NCBI RefSeq assembly: GCF_000092065.1
Contig: NC_009372.1
Location: forward strand, 85,387 to 149,386
Length of the DNA stretch: 64,000 bases
DNA from: Ostreococcus lucimarinus CCE9901
Taxonomy: Eukaryota; Chlorophyta; Mamiellophyceae; Mamiellales; Bathycoccaceae
Reading direction: 5' to 3'
Shown: positions 38,191 to 48,265 of the stretch, piece after piece
Layout: each line of letters opens with the position of its first letter
Numbering within the stretch: position 1 is the stretch's first letter
Notes under the pieces: model-generated
Seen by the model: only the letters and a program-made list of their open reading frames with translations
Told to the model about the DNA's origin: nothing
Databases searched by the model: none
Translations under genes and position numbers: made by a program

Positions 38191-39364
38191 GTGCAATCAT
38201 CAAGCTCGTTTGTGAAATCAAACTCGAGCGATCGTCGTCGACCGTCCGCGCTCGCCGAAGGGTGCGGGCGCAACGCAGGTGAGAATTCGCCCCAGTAGGC
38301 GCTCAAGTCGTTATTCGAGTACCAACGCACGGTTTCCGCGAGACCGACGTCCCAGGACTTTTCTTGTCGCCATCCGAGCGCTAAAAGCTTTGAGCAATCG
38401 ATGAAATATCTTCGGTCGTTGAAGGCTCGATCGCTCACGTGCTCGATGGTCGTTTCCGGGTCGCGATCGAGGAGCTTACAGACATCCCGAGCGACGGACA
38501 AGATCGTCCGCTCTTCGCGCGAGCCGATGTTATAAATCTGCGCCGTCGTCCCGCGGTGGAGAATGACATCGAACGCCGAAGACGCATCGTCAACGTGCAT
38601 GTACGAACGCGTCGCGTCGCCGTCGCCGTGTATCGAAATCTTTTCCCCGCGTTTCGCGAGGATTGAAAACTTTGGAATCGCCTTCTCTGGATACTGATTC
38701 GGCCCATACACGTTGTTTCCGCGAGTGATGATGTACGGTAGTCCGTACGAGCGTCCATACGCCATGACGAGCATCTCCGCGCCCGCCTTGGTCGCGGCGT
38801 ACGGGTTGGTGGGCGTCAGGAGCGACGCGTGCTCGGTGTTTGAATCCATGAGATTTTCCCCGTATACCTCATCCGTGGACACGTGCAGGAATCGTCGAAT
38901 TTCGGTCTTCTGCGCTCGCACGCACGCCTCGAGTAACGCGTGCGTGCCCTCGATGTTATTCTTCGTGAACTCGTACGAGTTCCCGAAAGAGTTGTCCACG
39001 TGACTCTGCGCGGCGAAGTGCATGACGGTGTCGATGCGCTCGCTTTGCAAGACGTAACTCAATAAATCGAACGAACGCACATCGCCCTTGACGAACCGCA
39101 CGTTCGCGCATTCTTTCGCGCGCTCGAGATTTTTCAAGCTCGAGCAATAGTCGAGCTTGTCCAGGATGACAATCTGTCGAGCGCGACGAGTCGTTCGCGG
39201 TCAGTCGTTCGCGCGAGAGATGGGTGCAAAGTCCGTGCGTTGTTCGACGCACGCGCACGGGGTCGAAATCGTGCGCGCACCGTGTACTCGGGATGCCTCG
39301 ACGCGAGGCGCTCGGCGACGTGCGAGCCGATGAAGCCGGCGCCACCGGTGAGAAGGATGCGCAT
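38175..39364 (-). CDS. NDP-glucose 4,6-dehydratase (RmlB/RHM type), two exons
   Basis: Exon 1 is 39364-39281 (28 codons), exon 2 is 39173-38175. The 107-bp intron starts GTGCGC, ends CGACAG, has CTGAC near its end and is phase 0; the join restores HPEYT-IVILDKLDYCSS, as in the family. The 360-residue protein has RILLTGGAGFIGSHVAERL (NAD site), MHFAAQSHVDNSF, HVSTDEVYG with the catalytic Asp-Glu pair, NPYAATKAGAEM (YxxxK) and RGNNVYGPNQYPEKAIPKF. It removes water from dTDP- or UDP-glucose to give the 4-keto-6-deoxy sugar, first step to rhamnose. Unlike its neighbours it has no membrane anchor, is GC-rich and has an intron, so it looks like a core gene. Confidence 0.88.
39174..39280 (-). other. 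Spliceosomal intron of the 4,6-dehydratase gene
   Basis: The donor follows ACG and the acceptor AG precedes ATT GTC ATC. Removing these 107 bases restores the conserved strand that leads into the KLDYCSSLKN family block. A GACTGACC branch-like site lies about 35 bases before the acceptor. Confidence 0.8.
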
Positions 39365-39854
39365 GCGGGCGGACGGGCGTCTCGGTCGAGCGCGTCTAGA
39401 TTTTCGCAGATTATCTCGACGACATGCTCGCGAATACCGCGCGCGCCTCGAGGGCGTTCGCGAGTGCTGCGCGCGATGTCCACGCGACGCCGCGCCTTTT
39501 GACGCCACTCGCACCGGCGCGCAGAAAACGAACGGCGGTTCGGCGGGGCGCGAAAGTGATTACTCCTTCGGGGGTAACCTAGGCGAGCTTCCCGTATTCA
39601 TGTACAAATTACTCACCCATATATCATACCTGGTATTGATCCGACACGCGTCAGAGATAACGGGGAGAATAAAACCACAGAAATTCATGTACACGCGGCA
39701 CTTCGACAAAGTCTTTCGATCGTTAAAGCACTGGTGACCCCTCTACCCTCCACGTTCTGTCAGAGGCTAGTTCTGTGAGTCTCTCAGTCTGTATTCTTTT
39801 ACACCGAAGGTCGCTCCGAGGACGAAACTATCTTGTGTTTATTTTTGGATCTGG
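39365..39854. other. Promoter and mixed repeat debris
   Basis: The first ~170 bases are GC-rich and probably the dehydratase promoter. At about 39558 composition drops sharply. The 24-bp word at 39564-39587 repeats that at 25877-25900, and 39597-39629 repeats 34447-34478. No gene is seen. Confidence 0.5.
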
Positions 39855-40439
39855 TCTACTGCATACACTTTAAGTGCGCCGATAAAGAGCTTTGACTTCG
39901 TGACAACGGCTGTCATCTACGAACCTGTTTCACGCATCAAAGTCCACCATGCTTTGAATCCTGTGGCTTGTGGCACGTGATGAGCAAGTGCCACCCGAAC
40001 CTGCGTTCTATGGTGCGCACGAGAGCGTCCGCACGAGAGCATCCGGCATGGCCGCGAACCACGGCTCTTTTCTGGATGAAGCATCCAGACCAACGGGATC
40101 GAACGATCGAGGACATGGAGTCACACAACGTCGCTAACCTTCGATGGAATGTTCGTGTCGTTCAAGCCGCAATTCGTCACGTCAAACAAAGCAGCGCGCT
40201 TGAACTGGATTGAAAATGCTGGTCGATACAAAGAAGCTGTGGGGACGATACTTTGGACATCGTATTCAATATCTTACTTAGCGTACCTCGCCGTGTAGAG
40301 TCTCACGCCTAGCGTACGTACGCGAAGTGAAAATAGATTTGAGTTTTCATTTAGTGTAACTCGATAGCGGGTTTCCCATGGTGGTGTTCGGGATGGGCGC
40401 TACTCCCCCTGCCGTAGCATCGCATATTTCGTAATCGAA
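39855..40439 (+). pseudogene. Relic copy of the 34.5-36.8 kb glycosyltransferase locus
   Basis: Two blocks are joined: about 39855-40071 copies the upstream flank (34477-34683) and 40072-40439 copies 36434-36801, which includes the last 47 codons of the glycosyltransferase and the last codons of the dehydrogenase pseudogene. About 1.75 kb between is missing, including nearly all of the coding sequence. A small tandem repeat (GCACGAGAGC) lies near 40018-40040. Confidence 0.8.
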
Positions 40440-40460
40440 AAGTTAACGTGCCCATCGAGT

Positions 40461-40543
40461 ACTAATCAATGATAGCTACTTGTAATCATCATCACTTATT
40501 GACGCAGGCCCGATTGATCGCATAGTATTAGGTATAGCTCGCA
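40461..40543 (+). mobile_element. Truncated copia LTR
   Basis: The stretch from ACTAATCAAT to GGTATAGCTCGCA matches the right half of the 175-bp LTR with several substitutions and small indels. It begins 21 bases after the end of the segmental duplication, so LTR recombination could have set that boundary. Confidence 0.7.
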
Positions 40544-40998
40544 TTTCGAAAATAATGTATGAGGGTAAAATAATGAATTTAATTAACGTCGACGTTTGTC
40601 GCGCCGTCGCGCGCCACTTCGCGCCGCGCGCGCGTCCGGGCGGCGCGGAGTCAACCGATGTTTCCGCGTATCGTGATATCCGACCGTTTAAGTTTGAATT
40701 CTGTGCGTGGGTGTTGACGGAACACGACCGTTGGAGCTCGATGGGCACGTTAACTTTTGGGCCAGATTCTGTCGCGTATGACGCACCCTCGCGCGCGCCG
40801 AAGCGCGTCTCCGACCGTGTCGACGGCACGGAAAGGTTGTAAGAAGGCTTCTCAGCGATCTTCAGCCTCGCTGGGAGGAGCAGAGGCAACGACGGCTCCC
40901 GCTTGCGACGACGAAGACTGGCGCGCTCAAGTGGCCAAAGATGCTCGTGAGGTTGCCGTTTCTTTGCTCGCGAACAAACGTCGCCGGGAGGTTTCTGT
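40544..40998. other. No recognised gene
   Basis: Plus-strand frames exist (for example one containing DDEDWRAQVAKDAREVAVSL at about 40910-40965), but no family is recognised and both strands are open. It could be the remains of a gene. Confidence 0.3.
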
Positions 40999-41345
40999 TT
41001 CTGATACTATACTATACTTAGGGCTAGCTCATTCAGGCGATGTGAAACGTCCGTGACGACGCGCTCATACGTAAATTCTTGCATGAATGCGCGAGCATTT
41101 GCTGTGATTTCACGCAACCTCGTTAGCGATTCGCCATCGGTGTTCGCCACAATCTTCGTTTTCTCAGCCAAATCGTGCAAATCTTCGGATATTCCGATGA
41201 AGTGTATCACATCTACTAGCTTGTCGCTGTAAGTGATCGATTTCTAAAAAAGTTGCACGAGGTAAAAACACCCCGGCGGAGTCCTCACCCTTTACCCATA
41301 CTCTTGAGTCATGAACGGCCAAAACCGAGCTAAATTTAGCGAAGC
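40999..41345 (-). pseudogene. 3' fragment of the GT90-like gene
   Basis: The frame from 41210 reads HFIGISEDLHDLAEKTKIVA, then NTDGESLTRLREITANARAF and MQEFTYERVV, nearly identical to the last ~65 residues of the intact gene at 48623-49828. A degenerate, shifted continuation upstream (to about 41345) still shows the KHYYSDKL region. No start or catalytic core is present. Confidence 0.85.
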
Positions 41346-41426
41346 CCGGGCGAACCACGATTCATTCCTCCGTGAAGGACGTCCGCGTGCCCGAAGATTC
41401 CGACGCCAGCATACATCGCGGAGTTG

Positions 41427-43796
41427 ATGGGACGGTTAAAAAGTATCCTCGTCCTCGATCGCCGAAGAGCGAGAACTCTGATCTCGTTAGTCTCGTTAGT
41501 CTCGCTAGTCTCGTTGTGTTTCGCCGCCCTGCTATCGGTGAACAAACATGCCGGTTGGCCGCGAAAAGGCGATCCTCCCACGCCCTCGTTGGACTCGATG
41601 AAAGATATCGAGTCAGAACGTTTCGACAGAACGGCCTATTCTGCTGAAATCAAAATCGCGATTGTCTTCGGTACGCGACCAGAGGCTGTGAAAATGGCTC
41701 CGGTGATTCAAGCGGTGGCCAGATCGTCGACTCTGAGTGCGATACTGATCTCCACGGGTCAACACAAACAGATGCTTGAGCAAGTTCTGCGCCAGTTCAG
41801 CTTGCAAGATAAAATTCAACACGAGCTAGCGCTGATGAAGCCAAATCAACAGCTCGCAGAGCTCACATCGAGCGCGGTGCGCGCGGTAGACGGCGTGCTA
41901 CGTTCGTCAAAACCAGACGCGGTGCTCGTGCAGGGCGATACAACGACAGCGTTTATCACGTCTTTGGCGGCGTTTTACTTGAAAATACCAGTTGGACACA
42001 TCGAAGCGGGTCTTCGTACGCGTGATATCTACTCACCCTTTCCCGAAGAAGTCAATAGACAGTGTATCTCAGTTATGGCGACGTATCACTTCGCACCCAC
42101 CGAACACGCGGCAAAAAATCTGTACGACGAGGGTAGACGCACGAATGTGTTTACAACCGGTAACACTGTTGTCGATGCCCTATATGCAATTTTAAAGACT
42201 GAACCGAGTGATCGAGTGATTGAGCTATCCAAAGTCGTGAAGACTGTATCCACTCTGCGCGACGTGAGGCTGTTACTTCTCACCGCTCATCGACGTGAAA
42301 ACCTTGGCGAACCCATACTCAACATCTTCACAAGCATAGAGAAGCTTCTGCAAGAATACCCTGACGTCGTCGTGATTTATCCCATTCACTTGAACCCTAT
42401 GGTGAAGCACTTAGCAGAACAGCACTTCGGCGTTGATACATTCCACAGCCTTGTACAGTCGGACCACGCGCCGCCAACGACTACGCACTTACGGCGATTG
42501 CTGATAGTACCACCTCTAGACCATGCAGATTTATTATTCATGATGAAAGAGAGTTTTTTCGTCATGACAGATTCGGGAGGTATCCAAGAGGAAGCGGTCA
42601 CTCTAGGAAAACCGGTGTTAGTGCTCAGAGACACAACAGAGAGACCAGAAGGAGTGCTCGCGGGCGCCGCAAAACTAGTTGGTCACGGTGCAGAAAGTAT
42701 ATACACCGAAGCGGCGTCTTTGCTGAAAGATCCCGATTCTTATAGATCCATGTCAGGCTCGAAGAAAACTTATGGCGATGGGAATGCTGCTGGAAACATC
42801 GTGCGCATCCTCGAGACAATGTTGAGAACGCCGCCGCCAAAGACACTTCCAGTATCGTCTTCGTTTCATAATGAACACTCCACTGCGCCGTACGAGAATG
42901 TGGTCGTCGTGACGGTTTGGAAACGTAAAACAATCACACAAGTGATGAAAATGATAAGCAAACAGACGACGCTGATGACGAAAAGAACTGCCATCGTTGT
43001 CGTTCAAAACGGGGAGCACGTGGATATTAGCGACGCGCTTCATCGATGGAATAGCTCAGAGGCTTGGTCGGGTGTTCCACCACACGTATATCACGTGCAT
43101 TCTAAAGTTGAAACGGGTTATTACGGTCGCTTTCTCGCGCCGATGTTCGTACAAACGACTCCACACGCAACGTTTATTGTTTTGGATGATGACGTTATGT
43201 TCGGATCGAGGTACTTTGAGAACATGCTGCGTGTCGTCGATGAAGGCTTTTTGGCGACGAGAAATGGTAGATTTTTGAACGAAAAGTTTTTAGAATTCGA
43301 TTGGCGAGGTCACTGGAAAGAAGGTCCGGTTGATACGTTTGACGAAGATGATGAATACGATTTTGGAGGTCATTTGTGGGCTGGGAGGATGGTCTGGTTA
43401 CAGGCCGCGTTTCGCGCGCCCCCTCCTTTACTTTACAATGCGGAAGACTTTTGGATAAGTGCTGTATTGCAAACAACCTTGGGCATCGGTACAAAGCGCG
43501 CGAGATGCCCTCGACCGGAAAATGGAGGCGATCTAGAACTTTGTGCTTGCAGCATGAAACAAGCCGGAAAGCACGAAGCCCCAAATCTTGGAAGTGACAA
43601 AATCAACGAGAGAAGATCAAAACGTCACGATGCGATGAAAACTATCGCCAAGCACTACGACTACGTGACGTTGTCTTCCAGGCGACGGTCGGCGGTTGAA
43701 GATGTTAAAAATCGCCACGAAGAAATACGTATGGAACGTTTTCACGCCGACGAGGAAACGTTGGAAATGTTTCAGCAGTGTCTTTACTGGTATTAG
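41427..43796 (+). CDS. Fusion: UDP-GlcNAc 2-epimerase plus GT-A glycosyltransferase domain
   Basis: The ATG at 41427 gives 789 residues. A signal anchor of repeated Ser-Leu-Val (LISLVSLVSLVSLCFAALL, about 18-36) precedes the epimerase domain (about 76-470): IAIVFGTRPEAVKMAPVIQA, VLVQGDTTTAF, GHIEAGLRTRD, PFPEEVNRQ, LLTAHRRENLGEP, MTDSGGIQEEAVTLGKPVLV. These hold the Asp, Glu and His acid-base residues of the non-hydrolysing enzyme, which makes UDP-ManNAc. Residues about 493-770 are a GT-A-like domain with VVVVTVWKRKTITQ, IVVVQNGEH, HSKVETGYYGRFLAPMF and FIVLDDDVMFGSRYF (DDD). The animal GNE fuses this epimerase to a kinase, not to a transferase. The pair could make and use a sugar at one Golgi site. 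Confidence 0.85.
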   Translation: MGRLKSILVLDRRRARTLISLVSLVSLVSLCFAALLSVNKHAGWPRKGDPPTPSLDSMKDIESERFDRTAYSAEIKIAIVFGTRPEAVKMAPVIQAVARSSTLSAILISTGQHKQMLEQVLRQFSLQDKIQHELALMKPNQQLAELTSSAVRAVDGVLRSSKPDAVLVQGDTTTAFITSLAAFYLKIPVGHIEAGLRTRDIYSPFPEEVNRQCISVMATYHFAPTEHAAKNLYDEGRRTNVFTTGNTVVDALYAILKTEPSDRVIELSKVVKTVSTLRDVRLLLLTAHRRENLGEPILNIFTSIEKLLQEYPDVVVIYPIHLNPMVKHLAEQHFGVDTFHSLVQSDHAPPTTTHLRRLLIVPPLDHADLLFMMKESFFVMTDSGGIQEEAVTLGKPVLVLRDTTERPEGVLAGAAKLVGHGAESIYTEAASLLKDPDSYRSMSGSKKTYGDGNAAGNIVRILETMLRTPPPKTLPVSSSFHNEHSTAPYENVVVVTVWKRKTITQVMKMISKQTTLMTKRTAIVVVQNGEHVDISDALHRWNSSEAWSGVPPHVYHVHSKVETGYYGRFLAPMFVQTTPHATFIVLDDDVMFGSRYFENMLRVVDEGFLATRNGRFLNEKFLEFDWRGHWKEGPVDTFDEDDEYDFGGHLWAGRMVWLQAAFRAPPPLLYNAEDFWISAVLQTTLGIGTKRARCPRPENGGDLELCACSMKQAGKHEAPNLGSDKINERRSKRHDAMKTIAKHYDYVTLSSRRRSAVEDVKNRHEEIRMERFHADEETLEMFQQCLYWY

Positions 43797-44078
43797 TAGT
43801 GACATCCTCTTCTTGGTAGCGCTCTTGCGCGCGGCAATCTCGCGACATATTCAAGAGATGTTTAGCCTTAGTAATCTAGTACGTAGTGAATAAATACTAT
43901 CAGTTTTAGAGCGAACGCTATAAGTTTTCACGGCGATGTCGTTCAAGGGTGAGTACGAGGTCACTCCGGCTTCATACACGGTCGCTATCGATTCAAAGCT
44001 CACACGACGCATACGATCGCCATTTCCCATCCCCGGTGCGCATTACCGCGAACGCATCGCGCACAAATAGTGGTGAGT

Positions 44079-45116
44079 ATGGCGAAACCGAACCCCGGGC
44101 GGTTGAAAAGTTCGTTCCCGGCTGTTGCGTCACTTGTTAAGAGGAGTACTTTGGTGACTGTTTGCGCCTTCTGCGCCGCCTGTATCGCGTGCTGGTACAT
44201 TCGTACAGCTTTGAGTGAATCTCCTGTACGTGACAATAACGCAGCTCGTTCCAGCAGATTTAACTGCGGCGTCCGGCAGGCTCAGCTTCTATCGGTCGAT
44301 GGAAATCCGTGGCTTTTTCATTCGGGCGATGCGATCACTTCTACTGTTAAGGCGAAGGGCACTTTCGAGCCAGCGATAAGCAATTTGATTCGGCGTCAAC
44401 TCAGTATTGCAGATGGAATGATGGTCGATATAGGTGCAAATGTCGGTGTTATGACGAGTGTTGCGCTTTCTCTGGGCCGCGAAGTGGTCGCCGTGGAGGC
44501 ACTCCCGGATAACGCGAATCTGTTACGCTGTAGCGCAGATCACAACGGCTGGACCACGCTGTTGAAACTACATAATACGCCACTTGCTGATCCTGCGTCA
44601 AAATCCGAACGGTTTTGTGTGTGCCGGCCTATTGGAAACCCGAGCGACGGTATTCTAGTACCGTTTACTCAGTTTGCAGATCATCCTTTCTGTGGAGGTG
44701 GCCAAAGAAAAACAAAAGGAGCGACGGGGCACTGTGCCGAAGAAATGAAGTCCATAACCCTTGATGAAATACTAGGCAGTGGTTCGAATCCTATCGCCTT
44801 CATGAAAATGGATATTGAAGGAAATGAGTGTCGCGTCTTGAAAGGCGCGGCGGCGACCTTACATGGTGGCAACCCATGTACAATTTTAACTGAGTATAAT
44901 CCTGGTCTTCAGCAATATACCAATTGTACACTCATCGACATGATCGATCACATGAAGCTATTAGGTTACTTACCGCACACTTTTCAGCGACAAGGATGCT
45001 CTTTGAAGGAGCTTACATCCGTTCAGGCAGGAAAAATGAGCGCGCCAGGATCGGTGCATAATATTTGCTGGAAACCTCTTTTAGTTCCCAAACATTGCGT
45101 GAAAAAAGCGAGCTGA
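44079..45116 (+). CDS. FkbM-type methyltransferase, Golgi-anchored
   Basis: From ATG 44079 the product has 345 residues. The signal anchor lies at about 24-42 (LVTVCAFCAACIACWYI). MMVDIGANVGVMTSVALSLG is a clear SAM motif I, REVVAVEALPDNANLL the ribose acid, and IAFMKMDIEGNECRVLKGAA the FkbM core. This is the most typical of the FkbM proteins in the window and probably active. Its likely substrate is a sugar hydroxyl on a surface glycan. Confidence 0.85.
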   Translation: MAKPNPGRLKSSFPAVASLVKRSTLVTVCAFCAACIACWYIRTALSESPVRDNNAARSSRFNCGVRQAQLLSVDGNPWLFHSGDAITSTVKAKGTFEPAISNLIRRQLSIADGMMVDIGANVGVMTSVALSLGREVVAVEALPDNANLLRCSADHNGWTTLLKLHNTPLADPASKSERFCVCRPIGNPSDGILVPFTQFADHPFCGGGQRKTKGATGHCAEEMKSITLDEILGSGSNPIAFMKMDIEGNECRVLKGAAATLHGGNPCTILTEYNPGLQQYTNCTLIDMIDHMKLLGYLPHTFQRQGCSLKELTSVQAGKMSAPGSVHNICWKPLLVPKHCVKKAS

Positions 45117-45718
45117 AACATCGTTCCAACGCATAGAATAAGTACGCTCTAAGGTGATATTCGTAAATCTGTTGCGCTCCAGGTATGACCACAGATCAAG
45201 CCCTAAAACATGGCAAGCGCGTAGGAAGTTTGCGAGGTCCCTCATACCCCACCCCGTTCATAGATACATAGCTTTCGCGGCCATAGTAGAGATAGAGCGT
45301 GGAAGGGCGAGGACTATCGCGCGTGTACGTGGCGCTAAAGGCGCGTGCACTCCTTCTGTAAAGTTTGTAAAGTAGTGTCCTAGAGTGTCGTAGACTTATT
45401 ATTTAGGTCGACCGCGCTCCTGGCGTTGCCGTGTCGTCAGTGCCGTGCGCCTGGCGAGAGTTAACTACGATTTGTACTCATTCATGGGGTTGCAAACGTG
45501 AGCACTGGTTGTCGAAAGTTCGCACCGCACCACACGAACCACCTGACTCAGTAAACCCGGTCCAAACACCGAACGGGTCGCCAGTCGTCCGCCCCTGTAC
45601 AGTAGCAGGGCGCACGACTAATACTCGTTTCGACGCTTCAGAGAAGAACCTACGATCGGCATTTAGCTTGGAAAGAAGGCTTCATGATCAATATCTAGGC
45701 GTCGAGTAGACGGAAGGC
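45117..45718. other. Gene-free stretch, 0.6 kb
   Basis: No gene, RNA or clear repeat is seen. It separates two co-directional genes and should hold the terminator of the first and the promoter of the second. Confidence 0.5.
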
Positions 45719-47044
45719 ATGAAGAAGACGTCTTCGAAGCGTCTCACAAAGTTTTCAGTCTGTCCCGTGGGACTCATCTTAACTTATGGTGTGCTGAAAC
45801 TAACGGGTCAAAGTTTCGAAGGCGATCTGCACGTCAATAGATTCAACGGTTCCGTTAGCGCCTTGTACACTGACCGTCGGGAATCTTGCTGGTTTCAGCG
45901 TTACGCTGATTTCCACGCGAACGCTGTGCGACGATCGCAGGAGGGTCAGTGCGTACCGTCCTTGATATACGTCTGCGACAAGCTCTGTGGGGGTGTAGGT
46001 GACCGAATGAGTGGTATCATGAGTGCGTTTTATCTCGCCGTCGTATTGGATAGGGCATTTTTCATTGAGTACAAGTCTCCTTTCCCGCTAACGCACACTT
46101 TGGTTCCGAAGACAGTTCGATGGGACCATAAACATAAAAGCAAGCGCGTATGCGCTTCGACGGGGTTCAAAGAGACCGAAATTTTCATGGTGGATTCCAA
46201 AGTCCCCTCAAAGGACCTCGAAAGGATCGAAGCGTTGCAAAGAGCTGGAACACCCACAATTAGACTTCACATCAACCGGTACTATGTCGGAATTTTTTTG
46301 TGGTCAGATCCTCATCAGTCTACACGAACACGATCTGATGGCGTGGCCGAATATTTTAAGGGCAAAATGACGCAATACCGTAGTTCACAGTGTGGAAGCA
46401 CGCTTGCACATGATTCGAGTGCTGCTCATACTTTTAGTTTTGCGTTTACTAACCTGTTTCACTTTGCGCCCAACGTCAAACGTCGAGCCTTAGAAATGCT
46501 TCAAGAGCTTCGTCTTCAAGACAATTCACCTTTCATCGCCGTCCACGCACGGATCGGTGGAAAGATGAAACGTTCAAATCGAGTCGTTGGTTGGATTGAC
46601 CCGAAGCGCCACGATATTGAGGATGTGACAAAGTTTTTTGACTGTGCAGAAATGAAGCGACAGCTGCTCGTGGAACACACACGCGATAACGCAAAGGATT
46701 CGTTGACCACTCATGTCGCTCCAATAGTTTTATTTTCTGATAGTGACGAACTAAAAAGTTCAGCTTTGGTGTCGGCTCGAGGCGTGCGCACTGTGCACAG
46801 TACCAATGTTTTTCACATCGACAGAAGTTGGAGCGTCTTCAAGCGGAGTATGCGAAAAGGGAATATGGATACTTTTGCTGAGCTTTATGTTCTATCTCAA
46901 GCATCGTGTATTGTTGGATCGAATAGTACTTACAGCGGCTTAGCTTCCTCGATCACGTTTCCTCCTCACCCGTGCTTCTCGTACTTTGATGATTGCACGA
47001 ACGCGCGTTGGGACTTTTGGACCGCCACTGAACGTCGTGTCTAA
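45719..47044 (+). CDS. Fucosyltransferase-like type II membrane protein
   Basis: The 441-residue product has a weak signal anchor near 13-28 (FSVCPVGLILTYGVLKL). CDKLCGGVGDRMSGIMSAFY matches the opening loop of the alpha-1,6/1,2 and O-fucosyltransferase superfamily (GGxGDRxxGI...). FIAVHARIGGKMKR holds the HxRxG donor motif, and AELYVLSQASCIVGSNSTYS followed by GLASSI the late donor loop. The enzymes use GDP-fucose. A GDP-mannose dehydratase-like gene in the same window could supply a precursor. The acceptor is unknown. It is convergent with the GT61-like gene, 28 bases apart. Confidence 0.75.
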   Translation: MKKTSSKRLTKFSVCPVGLILTYGVLKLTGQSFEGDLHVNRFNGSVSALYTDRRESCWFQRYADFHANAVRRSQEGQCVPSLIYVCDKLCGGVGDRMSGIMSAFYLAVVLDRAFFIEYKSPFPLTHTLVPKTVRWDHKHKSKRVCASTGFKETEIFMVDSKVPSKDLERIEALQRAGTPTIRLHINRYYVGIFLWSDPHQSTRTRSDGVAEYFKGKMTQYRSSQCGSTLAHDSSAAHTFSFAFTNLFHFAPNVKRRALEMLQELRLQDNSPFIAVHARIGGKMKRSNRVVGWIDPKRHDIEDVTKFFDCAEMKRQLLVEHTRDNAKDSLTTHVAPIVLFSDSDELKSSALVSARGVRTVHSTNVFHIDRSWSVFKRSMRKGNMDTFAELYVLSQASCIVGSNSTYSGLASSITFPPHPCFSYFDDCTNARWDFWTATERRV

Positions 47045-47071
47045 TGCCGCAACTCGAAGCGGATCAATCTA

Positions 47072-48265
47072 CTAGACTGCGTTGGCGACTCCAAGGAGAC
47101 TGAGCGCGTGATCGAGAGAAGTACGAAAACGTTCAGGCGGTATCATAAAGTCGCGTTTCAGTTCGGTCAGACAGGCACTTTCAAAGCACTCCGCAATGGT
47201 CTTCGTAACGGCGTGCGTTTGATCGCCGAGAGCGTACGTGTGGAACAATCCGGCGTTCCGTGCGATTTTTGCGTAGAGCTCATAGTACCAAACCGTCGAA
47301 GGAAAGAGCTCAATGACTGCGCTTTCTCGTTGCATGAATATAACGTTCGTAAGATCGGCGCCATGCGATGAAATGAGCAAGTCTGTTTCTGACATGAGGG
47401 ACACTTGCTCCTTGAAAGAAAGCGTATCGAGCCGAACAGTTTTGTACCAAAGTCGACGCTCATCCAATATTTCTTGTAATTCGCCTACGTTAGTGACACG
47501 TCTCTTCTTTCTATCAATCAGTGTCACTCGCAAATCCGCTCTGTTTATTCGTTTCGGGTTGATTTTGAGATTGCCATACACTCGGTCTCGAAATAATTGA
47601 GCGTCATATGGGCCTTGAAGTAAACCTATCATAGTTCCAGCGACGACAACTCTTCTGGCACAAATAGGCGATGTCAACTCGTCACCATAAACGACCCTGA
47701 CGTCGCCAAAGATCTGCTGAGTCAAACTATCAATCCAACTTTGAGCGGGCGGCCGCTGTCTAAAAATTATCACGACAGAAGAGCTATCCGAATTCTCTAG
47801 CGTCCTGAGAGCGCTGTGAAAAAAGAACATGGCAGATTGCGCGAAATGAAAGGGATTTGCGCCGCGTTTGTCGTCTGGAGCGATCACGAACAGATTCGAC
47901 GTGTGGTTCTTATTGAGAGCGTGCGTGAAAATCACCGGGTCGACTTTTACGTCCACGTACGCCCTCAGTGGTAGCTGGTGAAACTTTGACATATCCACCG
48001 TGGGTAAGTTGGAAAGTCTACTGATTTCATGCCCGTCCGATTTGAGCGTCGTAAGCGCTGTCGAGACCAAAAGTCCACCACGTGTGACGCATACATCTTC
48101 TAACACGCAATACTCGTCGTAGTCGGGCGTCGTGAAGCAACTCGAATTAGTTCTCTGTGACGTCACGTACCTTTGAGATCTGAGCTGAGTAGACCCGTAG
48201 AAGAGCGCTGATGAGAGGAAAAACGCACGCATCATTCGTGTTCGCTCACGGCGTTTCACCGGCAT
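47072..48265 (-). CDS. GT61-like glycosyltransferase
   Basis: From ATG 48265 the product has 397 residues (the frame continues to a GTG at 48313). A signal anchor lies at about 12-25 (RAFFLSSALFYG). The C-terminal block DLLISSHGADLTNVIFMQRE and AVIELFPSTVWYYELYAKIA is diagnostic of GT61 (DUF563), the family of plant xylosyltransferases, xylan arabinosyltransferases and animal EOGT. RRVVVAGTMIGLL and RVTLIDRKKRRVTNVGEL are further family blocks. A pentosyl- or GlcNAc-transferase role is plausible. Confidence 0.8.
   Translation of the reverse strand: MPVKRRERTRMMRAFFLSSALFYGSTQLRSQRYVTSQRTNSSCFTTPDYDEYCVLEDVCVTRGGLLVSTALTTLKSDGHEISRLSNLPTVDMSKFHQLPLRAYVDVKVDPVIFTHALNKNHTSNLFVIAPDDKRGANPFHFAQSAMFFFHSALRTLENSDSSSVVIIFRQRPPAQSWIDSLTQQIFGDVRVVYGDELTSPICARRVVVAGTMIGLLQGPYDAQLFRDRVYGNLKINPKRINRADLRVTLIDRKKRRVTNVGELQEILDERRLWYKTVRLDTLSFKEQVSLMSETDLLISSHGADLTNVIFMQRESAVIELFPSTVWYYELYAKIARNAGLFHTYALGDQTHAVTKTIAECFESACLTELKRDFMIPPERFRTSLDHALSLLGVANAV

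Noticed and set aside
40757-41056. 99-codon plus-strand ORF with a helical, charged stretch
   Set aside because: It overlaps the GT90-like pseudogene on the other strand and no family is recognised.
44780-44800. GGTTCGAATCC-like B box
   Set aside because: It lies inside the coding frame of the FkbM methyltransferase and has no A box or cloverleaf around it.
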